Positions 29,250 through 41,239 of a stretch of 64,000 bases of DNA are shown one piece after another. Position 1 is the first letter of the stretch. The number at the start of each line of letters is the position of its first letter. A program made the position numbers and the translations under genes. The notes beneath the pieces were generated by a model. That model was given only the letters and a program-made list of their open reading frames with translations. It was not told the origin of the DNA and ran no database searches. Source of the DNA: Bigelowiella natans CCMP2755 (Eukaryota > Cercozoa > Chlorarachniophyceae); contig ADNK01000550.1 of the NCBI GenBank assembly GCA_000320545.1, positions 165,520-229,519 of the forward strand, written 5' to 3'.

Positions 29250-30735
29250 TTAAATATTTTGCTTTCTTTCTTTATCTGATTTTGTTTTTTCATCATTTTT
29301 ATGCACTTCGACGTCCTTGATAATGACGGAATTATCGTACTCTCTAGCAGCCTCATTATAATAGTAGTTTGTTGTGGTTGCTTCAAAGTTAAGAGCTCTG
29401 GGTAGATCGGAGGCTATTTTCAGCGGCAGCACCCGACAAGAAACAACGGGTTCGTGAAGTGCTGGACATAGGCCAGGAGGCAAGAAACGACCGAATTTTC
29501 TCGAGAATTGCTCCCTCCTTCGCGACTCTTCCTTTGCAGCTTCGTCCAGTTCTTTCTGGAATCGCTGCATTAAGCACTGGTGTTGCTGCATTTGTGTGTG
29601 GCGACGTCGAATTTCTACGCGCATCTCTCCATACGCCGAGTGGAAGTGTCTATACCATGCAACAAGGTTGCTCAATTCAGTAATCATTCCCGACACGGCT
29701 GTAACTCGTCGATCAAAGATAGATACGTTGTTCTCGAACTCCTGAAGCATCACCTTGAGACGTGGCACCTCTACTTCGATTGCAGAATTGAACGTAACAA
29801 CCTTTTCATATGCTTCGCCGTACTGTACAGCGGTACTCTGAATCCGGTGGTGTACGGAGGCGACCTTTTCCTCACACCTTCTGATCGAGTCCTTAACATG
29901 CTTTAGACGTTCGTGGGAAGCGGTGGATTCTCCAACCTTGGCCTCTATATCAGTGAGCTCAGAACTATGATATTCGATGTCCTTAAGAAAACCTCGCTGC
30001 ACGTCTACCTTCTCGTTGAGGAGCTGCTCAGAGGTTTCGGGCACAGTTACTTCCCCCCGAAGGCGCGCTAGCTCCTCTACACTGCTATCCACGGCATTCA
30101 TAAATTTCTTTGTCTCATCGAGGAAGTTGCGGACGATAACGATCTCGTGCGCTGTCTGCTCTTGTAAATTTCGAACAGACTGTGCATCAACAAAGTCGAA
30201 AAGAGTGCGGCCGTCCTGCCCTGCCAGCTCTGGATCAAGCTTTTCCTTCTCTAGGGCATTGAATACTGACTGGAGCTCGTCCGAATAAGGTACTTCTTTC
30301 ATATCAACGAAGTCTCGTCCGATTTTCTGCATGTGCTCATGCATCGCCTGAATGAGAGTAAAGAAATAACAACCGTTAGCAATACAATATGAACATAAAC
30401 ATGTCTACCCGTTCATTCAACCAGAAAAGGAAAAAGAGAAATTTTCAACAAGGGAAATTCCGCACATGGGCGATAGCTCGCTTAATAAATCACTTCTCGT
30501 AATATGACAATCATTCATAAAAACGTATTCCCATGTTGCATACCATCATCCTTCCCTGCAGGTTTTTTGCAACCCCATATTGCAAGTCCAGCTCTTTTTT
30601 AATCACAAGCAGCTTCGTCCTTGCGTTTGATATCTGTTTGACCTTCTTTCTGGTTAGATCTCTCATGCGGAGGCTCCGATTTAAGGGTTCCAAGCTCTGA
30701 GAATGTAAGTTCGAGGGAGGCGACTTGGACGCCAT
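29250..30735 (-). CDS. ATG17/ATG11-like autophagy protein
   Basis: Two exons: 30735-30544 and 30347-29250, joined ATGATG|GCGATGCAT. They give about 430 residues of nearly continuous coiled coil. The end of the helical part has FGRFLPPGLCPALHEP, which matches the conserved LP..LCP.L motif of the ATG17/APG17 domain as I remember it. Such proteins scaffold the ATG1 kinase complex at the autophagosome start site in the cytosol. Length (near 430) fits yeast Atg17 (417) better than the long plant ATG11. The intron is 196 bases. Alternative: another coiled-coil scaffold. Confidence 0.45.
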
Positions 30736-30750
30736 CGTCCCTGTAACCAT

Positions 30751-31223
30751 TCAATACAGAAAATTGAACATGGTTTCCTTAACATTGCTCCATTCTAGAT
30801 TGAACTCACAACTCCACAATATTCAGGCAAATAATGAAAGAAATGGATATGAAAAATACTTTTCAAGTCCAGTGGATATGAAAAACACTTCCAAGTCCAG
30901 TGGCACTTACGAGCTATCGAACGAAAATTATGGAAGTGTATCCAAACCCGAAATTAGATGGAAATAGTATTTTTTCTCTAAATCCAAAGGATCTAAGAGC
31001 GTACTATATACAACTGAAGGAATTTCAGAAGATGGGAAAGGGCTAAGTGGAAGGAAATCGTGATGTTGGAGTATGCTCACACCCGAATTAGAAGTAGGCT
31101 GACTTTTAGATACAGACTTCGTTTAAGTTGCCAAGAAGATAATCAATCTACAGTCACAAATTGTTTTTGTTTTGAAGACCTCCGGCTTGGCTTCACTGGT
31201 TCCAACTGTTCCAACGTTTCCCG
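30751..31223. other. Intergenic region with short tandem repeat
   Basis: No gene seen. At about 30862-30905 the phrase TCCAGTGGATATGAAAAA-ACTT is repeated in tandem with small changes. The region may hold the promoter of the ATG17-like gene. Confidence 0.4.
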
Positions 31224-31227
31224 TCCT

Positions 31228-31553
31228 TGTAGCGCGTACCACTACGCGGGCACAAGTCACGTGCGACAACAAAGGGGTTGTCGCGGATATAGAATATAGA
31301 TAACGTAGATATTAATACAGCATAGGCACGTGGGTTCCGGCGGGACTCATGGCAGCACACCGGAAGTGTGCTGCCCCACGTGCGGCGGCATTCGCGAAAG
31401 CTTCGCGAATGATTACGCAGTGCACGATTTAATAAAAATATAATCTTTAATAAAAATAAACACAACTCTTCAAAAGGAAGCAAACGTGCCTTTCCCCCCC
31501 CCTGCCTACTTGTGCACGTAGCGCCTCGGCCTGTGAACACCTTACGCGCAACA
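31228..31553 (+). repeat. 5' LTR of copy 2
   Basis: 326-base LTR, starting next to the TCCT duplicate. Contains TATAGAATATAGATA, CACGTG and an AATAAA-like poly(A) context. Confidence 0.9.
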
Positions 31554-31592
31554 ACCTTTGGCTTCCACACACGGGAAACGATTTGACTAACA

Positions 31593-33941
31593 ATGTCACA
31601 GCAGCTAGAAGAACAGCAGGACTTTGGCTCGCAGGCCGTGCAAGGGCACGAGCAGAAACAGGAAAGGAAGGGCGATACGGACGCTAAGGAAGGAGGAGGA
31701 ACACCTCCACAGGCACCGCCGGGACCAGCACCCGGGATTAAGAAAGCAGATGCAGCAGCAGAGGCACTGGAGAACTTCTACGAGGCGGACGACGAGGACG
31801 TGGCCGCCGAAAGCAAGAAGGTCGTAATGGCATTACGAGCCTTGCGACCCAGGGCGAGCAACTACGCCAAACTGAAAGTATCGATAGAATACAAGTATCA
31901 GACACATGATGTTTGGGCAGCTATCATGCAGGACATCATGGATTACGAAGCAGACTTACCTCCAGAGTGGGCAGCTTTGTTTAGGAACGACGGGGGTCTG
32001 GGCGCCTCGCGGGGGACGACCCAGAGCACCGTCAAGCAGCAGCAGCCGGTACAGCGGAACACCCAGTTCATGTCTGTTAAAACAGCACCGGTTATGATAA
32101 CGAAATACAACGGGAAAAGAGGTGAGGCAAGGAGGTGGTGGAAGAACGCTAGGAGTATACTCTGCGACTTTACCCCTAACCCCACCGAAAACGACAAGCT
32201 CAAATGGCTAGCTATAATAAAGCAAGCCATGGACCTTTACGAGACAGGCAGGACCCGGATCAGGCAGCTAGAGAAAATACACACTACAGTTAGTGGGCTA
32301 CGAGACGTTGAGGCGATAATGAAGGCTTTTGTAAATGAACAGGATGCTAACTCCCTACCCCAGGCTATTAGAAAATACAGAGCAATGATGCAGCATGAGA
32401 GAGAACCTGTTAGAGACTTTGCCACGCGCTTCCAGGATATGATCGACGAACTACATGATTTTAATTACAACACAGGTGATGATCAGGCAAGGTTTGAAGA
32501 GTTCAAGTTAAAGATAAAGGAATCCACTTACGTTACGGAGAAAGGCTACACCACGATGGAGGCAGCAGTGCAGGCTATATCCCTACGCGAGCAGGAGCAG
32601 GACCGCAAGTTTACCAGCCCTAAGGTACCTGGCATAGGAAACATTAACGCTATTAAGCCGCAGCGAGACTGGTACAAGGACAGGGAAGGTAACCGACGTT
32701 GCGGATACTGCTCACGTAAAGGGAAACACACCGCTAAAGACTGCAGAGACAGGAAAGAAGGACGACCCAGGATGACGATCAGGCAGCTCAACGAACACTA
32801 CGAGAAGTTAAAGAGAAAGAAAGGCAGAGGACAAGGATATAACAACAGCAAATGGCAAGGCAGCAACAACGGGAAGAACAATAAATATAAGAACAAAAAG
32901 CAGAACAGTATCAATGCTATACAGCAGCAGATAAACGGAATATTAGATCACCTTAAGCAGGCGCCGACGAAGACAGCAGTACCAGCAACGCAGGACCAAG
33001 ACAAGCCCATGACCCTAGACGACATAAAGAACTTAGGAGTATGCAACATTAATGACGAAGACGCTAACAGGACTATCAAAGTTGCTATGACCAAGGTTAA
33101 AGTTAAAGACAGCTACGGAGACTACAAGAAACTACCTGCCCTTTGGGATAGTGGCAGCATGCCGAAGTCCTTCATAAGCCTAAGCACAGTAAGAAGGTTA
33201 GGACTATTGGATCAAGTGACTAAGAAAGAACGTAAATATGCTCAAGCAGACGGAAGCTCTTCCATGAAGACCGTCGGTGAGCTAATGCTAAAGCTACAGA
33301 TACCTGGCAGCGACGCGGAGACCCAAATCAAGACCCGAGTAGCCATGACTTTATCCATGGAACTACTCCTCGGACAGGATGCCCTAGAAAAATTAGGGGG
33401 GATCATATCATTCTACAATCACAAGATATACTTTGCTAAGTTGCCAAAGAAGTCAGGCAGGACCATCAGCCAGAACATGATACGGCTTGACGAGTGGACC
33501 TCTGAGTCAAGCGTTAATGCGTTAGAGTTTATGGACCTAGCGGACAACAAGCTACCTACACCTACCGAGCTACGGAAGAAGAACCCCGGCAAGACCATCC
33601 GACAGATAACGGAGCTACTGGACAAGACCCCCCCAGCTGATGATTGGGATATCGACAAAGGCAAAAAGTACATTAATAAAATATTAAACGAGAAGTACTC
33701 TGACATCACCAAGCCGACGACGAAGCCCTCCAGCAAGCTTACCCCAGTAAAGATCGAGCTAAAGGAGGGATACGAAGAGTGCATCATCAATGACCCAGAA
33801 CATAGGCGACCGGAAGCGGACTGGGAAAAGATAGAGTGGCAGATCAATGAATGGGCAAAGGAAGGGAAGATAGAGCCAAGCAACTCACCATGGAACGTGA
33901 GACATGTGCTAGCCCCTAAACTAAGAATGCAAAGGAGTTAA
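31593..33941 (+). pseudogene. Gag and protease frame of copy 2, broken at deletion
   Basis: The frame encodes 782 residues. Gag starts MSQQLEEQQDFGSQ; the capsid-like region is about residues 50-330, a CCHC zinc knuckle (CGYCSRKGKHTAKDC) near residue 369, and the protease DSG near 517. The frame keeps Gag and Pol in one reading frame without a shift. It ends at the deletion, after RHVLA, and short foreign residues follow. Residues for reverse transcriptase between RHVLA and PKPKNAK are absent. Confidence 0.85.
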
Positions 33942-34062
33942 AGTCATTCTTGCAGACTGCAGCTTGGATACTACGTAGGTTCTCCCCTACTACGCTAGGA
34001 CTGCAGCTGCTTTTACTACTGCTTACCGGAAGGAGAACTCTGTAGGCCTCAGCTTCGCTAAG

Positions 34063-36012
34063 GTGTGGGCCAAGGCTGGCCTTGATGCCCACTTCGATAA
34101 CCTAATAAAGTTATGCAGCAACACCCTATTGAATGCTAAGCTAGACACTACTAGACCAGCTACCCTATGGACAGACTGGTCTAAGCTAGGTATGGCTGCT
34201 GTACTTACCCAAGACCAGCAGATCATACGGGTGTGGGGCAGGGCCTGCACAGCAGCTGAGGCCAAGTACAGCCCTACAAAAGGAGAGTATAAAGCCATGA
34301 CTGAGGCGCAGAGGAAACTAAGATACTACCTGCTGTCGGTGCCCAGCTTCACCTTAATGACTGACCACAAGCCCCTCCTAGGCATCGACCGCAAGCTCGA
34401 AGCGCCTAACGATGAGTATGCAGCTATGAGGGCGGACACGGAAGAGTTTAGGGACAAGAGGACAGTGGTCTACGCACCAGGAGACAAGCAGCTTGCTGAC
34501 TATTTCAGCAGGCTGTTCGAAAAGAAAGTCCCTACCCAGGTCACCCCTATGGTTAACGCGATTACCTTCGAGGACGGCGACTTCCTGCCTGAGCCAGAGG
34601 AGCTCCAGCACCTTCAAGAACACCTGGATAAATACAAACACAAGCATGAGGTACTTAGTGATAGGATATATGTATACACTAATAATGTTAGGCGTACCTA
34701 CGTGCCACGGCGGACCAGGGGAGCCCTTCTCTTTACCGCCCATGGACCTGCACACGTAGGAGAAAACCATATCACTGCTCTACTCTACCATTACTACTGG
34801 CCCTACAAGCTAAAAGAGATAAGGACATACCTGCGTGGCTGCAGGTGCTCCAGCTTGAAGGCGGCAGGCGTCGCCACCAAGGAGTCCAGCAAGAGCCGTG
34901 CATCTAAGAAAATCAAAGCAAGGAACTTCTTAGATATCGTGCAAATTGATGTTTATAAGTACGATGGCTATCACTACCTTACCTTCGTTGATGTGGCCAC
35001 TGGAAAGTGCTGGGTTAAAAAGATTATCAAGGTCAACGTTGCTAAGAAGAACAAAGGCTTATATAAGCAGAGGCTTACTAACTGCTACCGTACCTGGGAG
35101 TCTGAGCTCCAGGCTATCCCTGATGAAGTTAGCATAAACAAGATACCAAAGAAGTTACATGTGGATAATGAGACCTCTCTTCTACAGCTACCACACCCTA
35201 ATATTGATGCCTCACCTGTATACTATGCCCAGTCCAACTCCAAGGTAGAGCGACTCCACCGCACCTTGGCCAACCTAAGCAGGATAAATAGCACCACACC
35301 AGACAAGATACAAGGGTTAGTAAACGACACCTTCACGTCTGGGGGAGGTATCAAGGATAAGGAGAGGGAAGAAGGCGACGACAACGACGACGATACCGAG
35401 AGCGAAGACGAGAAGGTCCCGTACGATGGCCGAGTTCTAAAGGAAGGACAGTATGTTAGGGCCAAGGTAAATCTGAGATCGAGAAATAAACAAGACCCCT
35501 TCTGGGGTGGCGTTGCAAAGGTTACCGAGAGGAAGGGGAGGAAGCAGTACTACATCTATGATGGGAACAGGGTCACCTTGCGCCACATCAGTCACCTAAA
35601 GAATTATGATATCGGTGAGAAGCTCCTAGAGGATGTTAAAGTAAACCCTACTGTGTGGGAGCGAGCCATGCCTTGTTTAGGACCCCGACCTAAGTTCGAT
35701 GTGGAATATGGAAACAATAAGGTCAGGGTGAACGACGATTGGCGCATGAAGATTGTCTATCTAGGCTACCCTGGATTACGAAATATGGAGAGGGTAGCTA
35801 TGAAAATAAAGGACGGAAAATATCAGCTACTCTACCTAGCTGTTCCCGACTTACCCTTTGAGCACTGGTATAAGGTCCTGGGGGACCTTGATGCAGAGGG
35901 CTGGTATGGACACGAACCTAAGGACGAAGGTGAGTTCTGGGTAAGCGACAAAGGAGATAAGGTTAGAGAGGAATCTATTACCTGGTGGTTGGTGAAGTTC
36001 CGAAAGCGATGA
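34063..36012 (+). pseudogene. RNase H-integrase frame of copy 2
   Basis: The frame encodes 649 residues from inside the polymerase-RNase H border onward. It has RNase H (TDWSKLGMAAV), the integrase HH-CC-like region, the DDE core (QIDVYKYD, LHVDNET, SKVERLH), and a C-terminal basic region. It is cut off from the upstream Gag frame by one-base losses near 33920 and 33990. Its sequence matches copy 1 closely. Confidence 0.85.
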
Positions 36013-36063
36013 AGGTCTAAGGGAATAAGGAAGGAAGGAAGGAGCAACGTGACTTGGGGGAGG

Positions 36064-36389
36064 TGTAGCGCGTACCACTACGCGGGCACAAGTCACGTGC
36101 GACAACAAAGGGGTTGTCGCGGATATAGAATATAGATAACGTAGATATTAATACAGCATAGGCACGTGGGTTCCGGCGGGACTCATGGCAGCACACCGGA
36201 AGTGTGCTGCCCCACGTGCGGCGGCATTCGCGAAAGCTTCGCGAATGATTACGCAGTGCACGATTTAATAAAAATATAATCTTTAATAAAAATAAACACA
36301 ACTCTTCAAAAGGAAGCAAACGTGCCTTTCCCCCCCCCTGCCTACTTGTGCACGTAGCGCCTCGGCCTGTGAACACCTTACGCGCAACA
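36064..36389 (+). repeat. 3' LTR of copy 2
   Basis: 326 bases, matching the 5' LTR as far as I can compare, next to the TCCT duplicate. The purine tract TTGGGGGAGG precedes it. Confidence 0.9.
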
Positions 36390-36393
36390 TCCT

Positions 36394-37112
36394 TTGCTAT
36401 GACGTGGTTGGCTGGCTACGACCCAAGAGGCGCCCCATTCGATTGAAATGTAAGTCTGACTGAAGGCTTGATCTCTTGTGAATTTTCGTGAAGTTTCAAT
36501 GCGTAAACCTTTTTGCGACAACGGCTTTCTGGACGAAACACCAGCTAATACTCTGAAAGTGATCTGGGTTCGTGTTCCGAGTTTTTAGTCACAAGTTGTC
36601 CAGTAGTTTTACAGAATTCAGGCGAGTTAATAATCCAGAATGAATTAAAACCTCGTGCGTTTCGAATCGCTTCTCATCTCCCGCGCTTGTACGTACCGCA
36701 ATTGACCACGAGCGCCCTAGATATTGCATGTCGCTGAGAGTGTGCTGTCGTGATTTAACAAAAAGGCTCGTTTGTCTGCTTGATCATTTCTGGTCTTTCT
36801 GACTGGGAAAACATCCTAATTTTAATGACCATTACATCTGTGCATGCAGCATCCCATTAGGCTAGTCATTTTCAGAGAAAAGAGAGGCAGGATCATGTCG
36901 CATATTCAGAAATAACCATCGTTCTTTGATTAAAAGTGAAAACTTGCGAATGTTTGTTTTTAGACCGGAAATGTATGAAAAATGGGTCCTATTTTTGGTT
37001 CTGGATTTTTATTTGAAATAGTTAAATTTTGAATATGCCAGCAGCCCAAGCAGGCTGATTGGCAGTGATGCTACCTGGGGGAGGGGGACATTCGATTGTA
37101 GGTGAAGGAAGA
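36394..37112. other. Intergenic region
   Basis: I see no gene. Mixed AT-rich sequence with T-rich runs, ending in a GGGGGAGGGGG patch (37077-37087) shortly before the start of the secreted protein gene. Confidence 0.4.
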
Positions 37113-38740
37113 ATGATTCTGGCGATTGTACTAATTATTGCGTATTCTCTTGGACCTACGGAAGCCTTCGAGGACAAAGGACAAAGACGCCTTCTCCCAG
37201 GTACGTTTATGGTTTAGGAATGAAAATGACCAAATGTAATGCAACTTCTTCATGTGTTTTTAAAGGGATTAAAGAGGTCCTAAATGTAATCGACTTAAAG
37301 GGGAAATTAACGAGAGTAAAGGATGTCATAGCCCACACAAATATGACTGAAGTTGCGATGCGAGCCAGTAAAATGAAGGACAAAATAGCCAGTACGGACG
37401 TGAGCGATGTTGTCTCTAAAGCAGAAAGTGCAGCGGTACATTTAAAGGGAAAAGTACAGAGTGGTAAAATTAGCGCGACCTTATCGAAAAATATGCGAAA
37501 AGCTGTCGCAGATGCTGAAGGTTCGTTCTTTTTTTCCGACAACTCTGCCAGTAGATGATGTGCGATGACTGTATGTCCCCCCAGGTGTTAGCGATCTCCT
37601 TGGAGAAGCAGTGAACTTAGGAGCAGAATTAGCAAGTGCAAATGTATCGGGTGCCCTTCCACCAAATAAAGAAATTGAAGGTTTGAAACAGATGCAATTT
37701 TCCTCGTGGTTTATGATTTTCGGTACAACAGCATATATTTATAATTTTGTGAACAGGATTTGCAAAGGCAGTAGAGGGATTAAAGAAGCTCGCAGATGAG
37801 AAGGTTAAAAATAAGGATCAGGTTGAGACAGAAGAAGAAGTCGATGAAAATTCGATCACAGACCTAAAAAGCGAAAACAATCCGATCAAAAAGACTATGG
37901 ACTCCTTAGGAGAAGCAATGAAGAACATTAACATTGCGTCAGGTGTGCAATTGTAGCACTGAAACAAAACTATTCCTGCACACATACCCCAGATTGGTTC
38001 CTGTTCCCCCCCCTCTCTTCCCTCCCCCTCTTTATCCTTCCACCATAACATTTCTTCCTTACAGGAGAATTCCCTTCGGGGACAAATACCTCCAAGGAGC
38101 TGCAATCTTCGATGGGGTCCTTGCAGAAGGCGGCGCAAGAGGTGGAGCGTGGAGTGAAGGAAAAAAGGAAGGCTCAGGAAGAAGCAGCCTCTAAGGAGGA
38201 AGAAAGGGAGAGGAAATTACTTGCAGGCCTGACAGAAAAGGCGCAGAACTCTGAGGAATGTCTCCGCATTGGCCGTGCGGCACCGAAGATATACCCGCTT
38301 GTGCTCAGTAAAAGGAAAACAGAATGGAGTCTACCGTTTATGGCAATAGAGGTCGTAGTGCTGATATCATAGCAAAGAATAGTGACTGCTTAATTACGTA
38401 CATCTATATGTGTATGTATTTGTGTGTGTATGTGTGTGTGTGTGTATGAATGTTTGTATGTTGTTGCTACGAAATAAATCAAAAATTGATAATTGCCTAT
38501 GATTTAATTGACAACGATAAGGTTGAGGTTCTACACTTGGTACTCTCTTGTGACTTTGCCGTGCTAATTGTAATCTCTGTTGTATGTGCAGATTGGGAAA
38601 ATGGTCGGAAACGCAAAGGCGATGGGCCAATACGGCGGGCTAAAAGGCATCACATCCAACACTATGCTACGCGACATCCCTGATTGCTGTTTCAACGTTA
38701 CACGAGGAAAGGTTACTAATATTTTAACACCAATAGTCGC

Positions 38741-38774
<34 letters not shown>

Positions 38775-40432
38775 ATGGTAGTAGGTATGCGGGTTTTGGT
38801 CTGGCAAAACGTACATGACAATTGCTCCTCCTCCCCATCTCTCTCTCTCTCTCTCTCTCTCTCCCTCCCTCCCCCACCCCCCCTCTCTCTGCTCTACCTC
38901 TATCTATTTTCTTTTTCTTCTTCTTTTCGAAGGATAATGAACCTTTATTATGTGTGTTGTGGGTATTATATGCGTTATAAACTACATGGTCCATATCTTT
39001 ACTTCTGGCATTTTCACCGTTACTTTGTTTCTTTTCCCGTCATTCTAACCCCCCTCCCCAGTTGTCTCTTCAAATAGTCATCATGATAATCATTATTATG
39101 CCTTCCTGTTGCTTATATTCACCACCATCATTGCCATACAATTTCAGCCTGGGATGCGATATCTCAAATTAGATTCTTTCGCAGAGTGCCTAGAAAGTAG
39201 TAATCTATCTCCCGTACTACGTGTTACTTGTGTGAGTAAGAAAGTGAATGAAGGAGAAGAATGTATGAAATATGACGATGAGAAGACAAGAAGATATGTG
39301 TGGTATGTATGTATGCATATTGACTGAGGCACTTTCCATCTCTTGCTCGTTCTTCCGATATTCTTTAAATCTCTCTCCCCCCCCCCCCCTCTCTCTAACA
39401 TCTTCCACCATCTACCCCTCTACCTCAACTATCGCCATGGTGGGTAGGTCTAAATCGTGTGTGGCTTGATACAATCACGTTGGCCCCCACGGCTGCAGAA
39501 AGGACCGAAGAACCCACTGCCAGAGAAACAGAAGTGCCTACCCAGTCACCTGTGTCTCTACCGACAATCGCCCCAACCACAATCTCGACTGAGGAGGAGA
39601 AGGAGGAGGAGGACGGAGAAGCGTCAGCACCAACAGCCTCTCCTACCACAAGCATCACTGAGGAGGAGAAGGGGGAGGAGGACGGAGAAGCGTCAGCACC
39701 AGCAGCCTCTCCTACCACAAGCACCACTGAGGAGAAGGAGGAGGAGGACGGAGAAGCGTCAGCACCAGCAGCCTCTCCTACCACAAGCACCACTGAGGAG
39801 AAGGAGGCGGAGGACGGAGAAGCGTCAGCATCAGCAGCCTCTCCTACCACAAGCACCACTGAGGAGAAGGAGGAGGAGGACGGAGAAGCGTCAGCACCAG
39901 CAGCCTCTCCTACCACAAGCATCACTGAGGAGGAGAAGGAGGAGGAGGAAGGAAAATCAATAGACACACGACCGACAGCCTCTCCAAAACGCACAGGTAG
40001 TATCATCAAGGAAAGTAAGGGGGGGAAGCAGCAGGGCGTTGTGGTGGGTGTTCCAGAGCGACAAGAAGGCATAGAAGAAGAAACTATTGGCACTCCAATA
40101 ACTGCTGAAGGGCTATTAAACTCAACGAAGAATATGATTCCACCTGCGATGACCACGTCCGAAACCTCCACCGTCAATGAGCAGCCAAATACCGCATGTG
40201 TCTCCTGTCCTCCGGCCTGCAAGAAGCTCATGGGATCTCAAGGCGAGGAGATGGAAGCCAGCGGAAGTCAAAATCAATATCCGGACAACACAGGTAATAA
40301 TCTTGAATGTGCTTTACGTTTGAGAGATTTAGTTGATTCTTGTTATTGCTAGGCTTTCCTTATGATGAGACCAAGAGGACACCAAACGGACTACACCCAG
40401 TATGTACATTGCGCGATTATTCCGTCTTTTAA
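37113..40432 (+). CDS. Secreted Pro/Thr/Glu-rich repeat protein
   Basis: Exons with GT-AG borders: 37113-37200, 37266-37520, 37585-37680, 37757-37942, 38065 onward, a short exon near 38591-38710, one near 39150, a long exon from about 39449 to 40294, and a last exon from 40353 to 40432. A signal peptide (MILAIVLIIAYSLG) begins the protein. The first exons encode Lys/Ala/Val helix-rich segments with repeated KGK...V patterns. The long exon encodes Pro/Thr-rich sequence (LAPTAAERTEEPTARE) and five repeats of about 22 residues of the type EEKEEEDGEASAPAASPTTST. Such PT-rich extracellular tails are typical of algal/stramenopile surface proteins. The middle exons (38.1-39.2) are less certain. Confidence 0.55.
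38743..38772 (+). repeat. (AGT)n microsatellite in intron
   Basis: About ten AGT units in an intron of the secreted protein gene; a CT array follows at 38847-38864. Confidence 0.9.
39590..39945 (+). repeat. Coding tandem repeat, about 66-69 bases by 5
   Basis: Five in-frame units encoding TEEEKEEEDGEASAPAASPTTSx with lengths of 22-23 residues. One unit has KEAED instead of KEEED. Reading frame is kept throughout. Confidence 0.85.
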
Positions 40433-41239
40433 TTGGTGTGCGAATGCGGTAACTAAAACGTAGTCTTCATACATACTTAGGACGAAATTGATGCCGCTAC
40501 AAGTCAGCAAAGTTGTTGTTGCTGCAATTCTAGCTGCTGACATTTGTGAACGGGCCGGAGCAGCCACGTAAATGTATTTCTTCATACAAATTAGTCACTG
40601 AGAAACAGGCGTCATATGTTTCATTGCACTTGTCACTGGCGTGAATCGAATGCGCGTGCTCGATCGTGGTGCGGCAGCCCGCTATGAGCTAATGATAACT
40701 GACATTGATGCACTAGCTATACGTGATCAAACAGCGCTATTGAAATGGTGTTACGTCGAATTGTTATTGTGTACATGCAAGGACTTATTTTTAAAACAAC
40801 ATGGGCTGCTCGATCGACACCATAGACGCTGTAAGACGGATGTAATGGAGTGGTTAAATCTTTATTTCAATGGCCATCCTGATGTAGCTGTGTTGTGCAA
40901 AGCAGCGACTGCAGCGCTAATGTTGAGTCTGTTTGTCTCCGCTATCACGTTGTGCTGTGACATAGTATATCTAACTATGTGATATACGACGTGTGTCTAT
41001 TGTAGTTGTGATAATCACATCGACACAGTGAACGTTGAAGAAATGAACGTTTGATAGAATTCACCCGCCAGCATGCACCACATACGGCTACACGCATATT
41101 GCATTATTGAAGCGCAGCTGCGACACGATGGATCTCAACATTATAGCTCGCATCAAATGCGACAACCGAATGACATCAGCATGTTAACACCGAATGATTC
41201 CTAATGCGTACAGATCTCGCATTGATTGTAGTACTTTTG
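40433..41239. other. Intergenic region
   Basis: Between converging gene ends. No gene seen; the DNA is mixed, with many CGAT/CATG words and short inverted repeats such as CATAGTATATCTAACTATG at about 40965-40983. Confidence 0.4.

Larger units (their letters stand above)
31228..36389 (+). mobile_element. Ty3/gypsy LTR retrotransposon, copy 2 (reverse transcriptase deleted)
   Basis: Flanked by a 4-bp target duplication TCCT (31224-31227 and 36390-36393). LTRs 31228-31553 and 36064-36389 are 326 bases each with matching ends TGTAGCG...CAACA. A 39-base leader precedes gag at 31593. Gag is whole, but about 552 bases of the reverse transcriptase region are missing at a GCTAGC/AAGCCCC junction near 33915, and two one-base losses follow. 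Because gag, protease and integrase remain, it could be mobilised by another copy. Confidence 0.9.

Noticed and set aside
38716-38994. Leu- and Arg-rich frames over AGT and CT arrays
   Set aside because: They are translations of microsatellites in introns.
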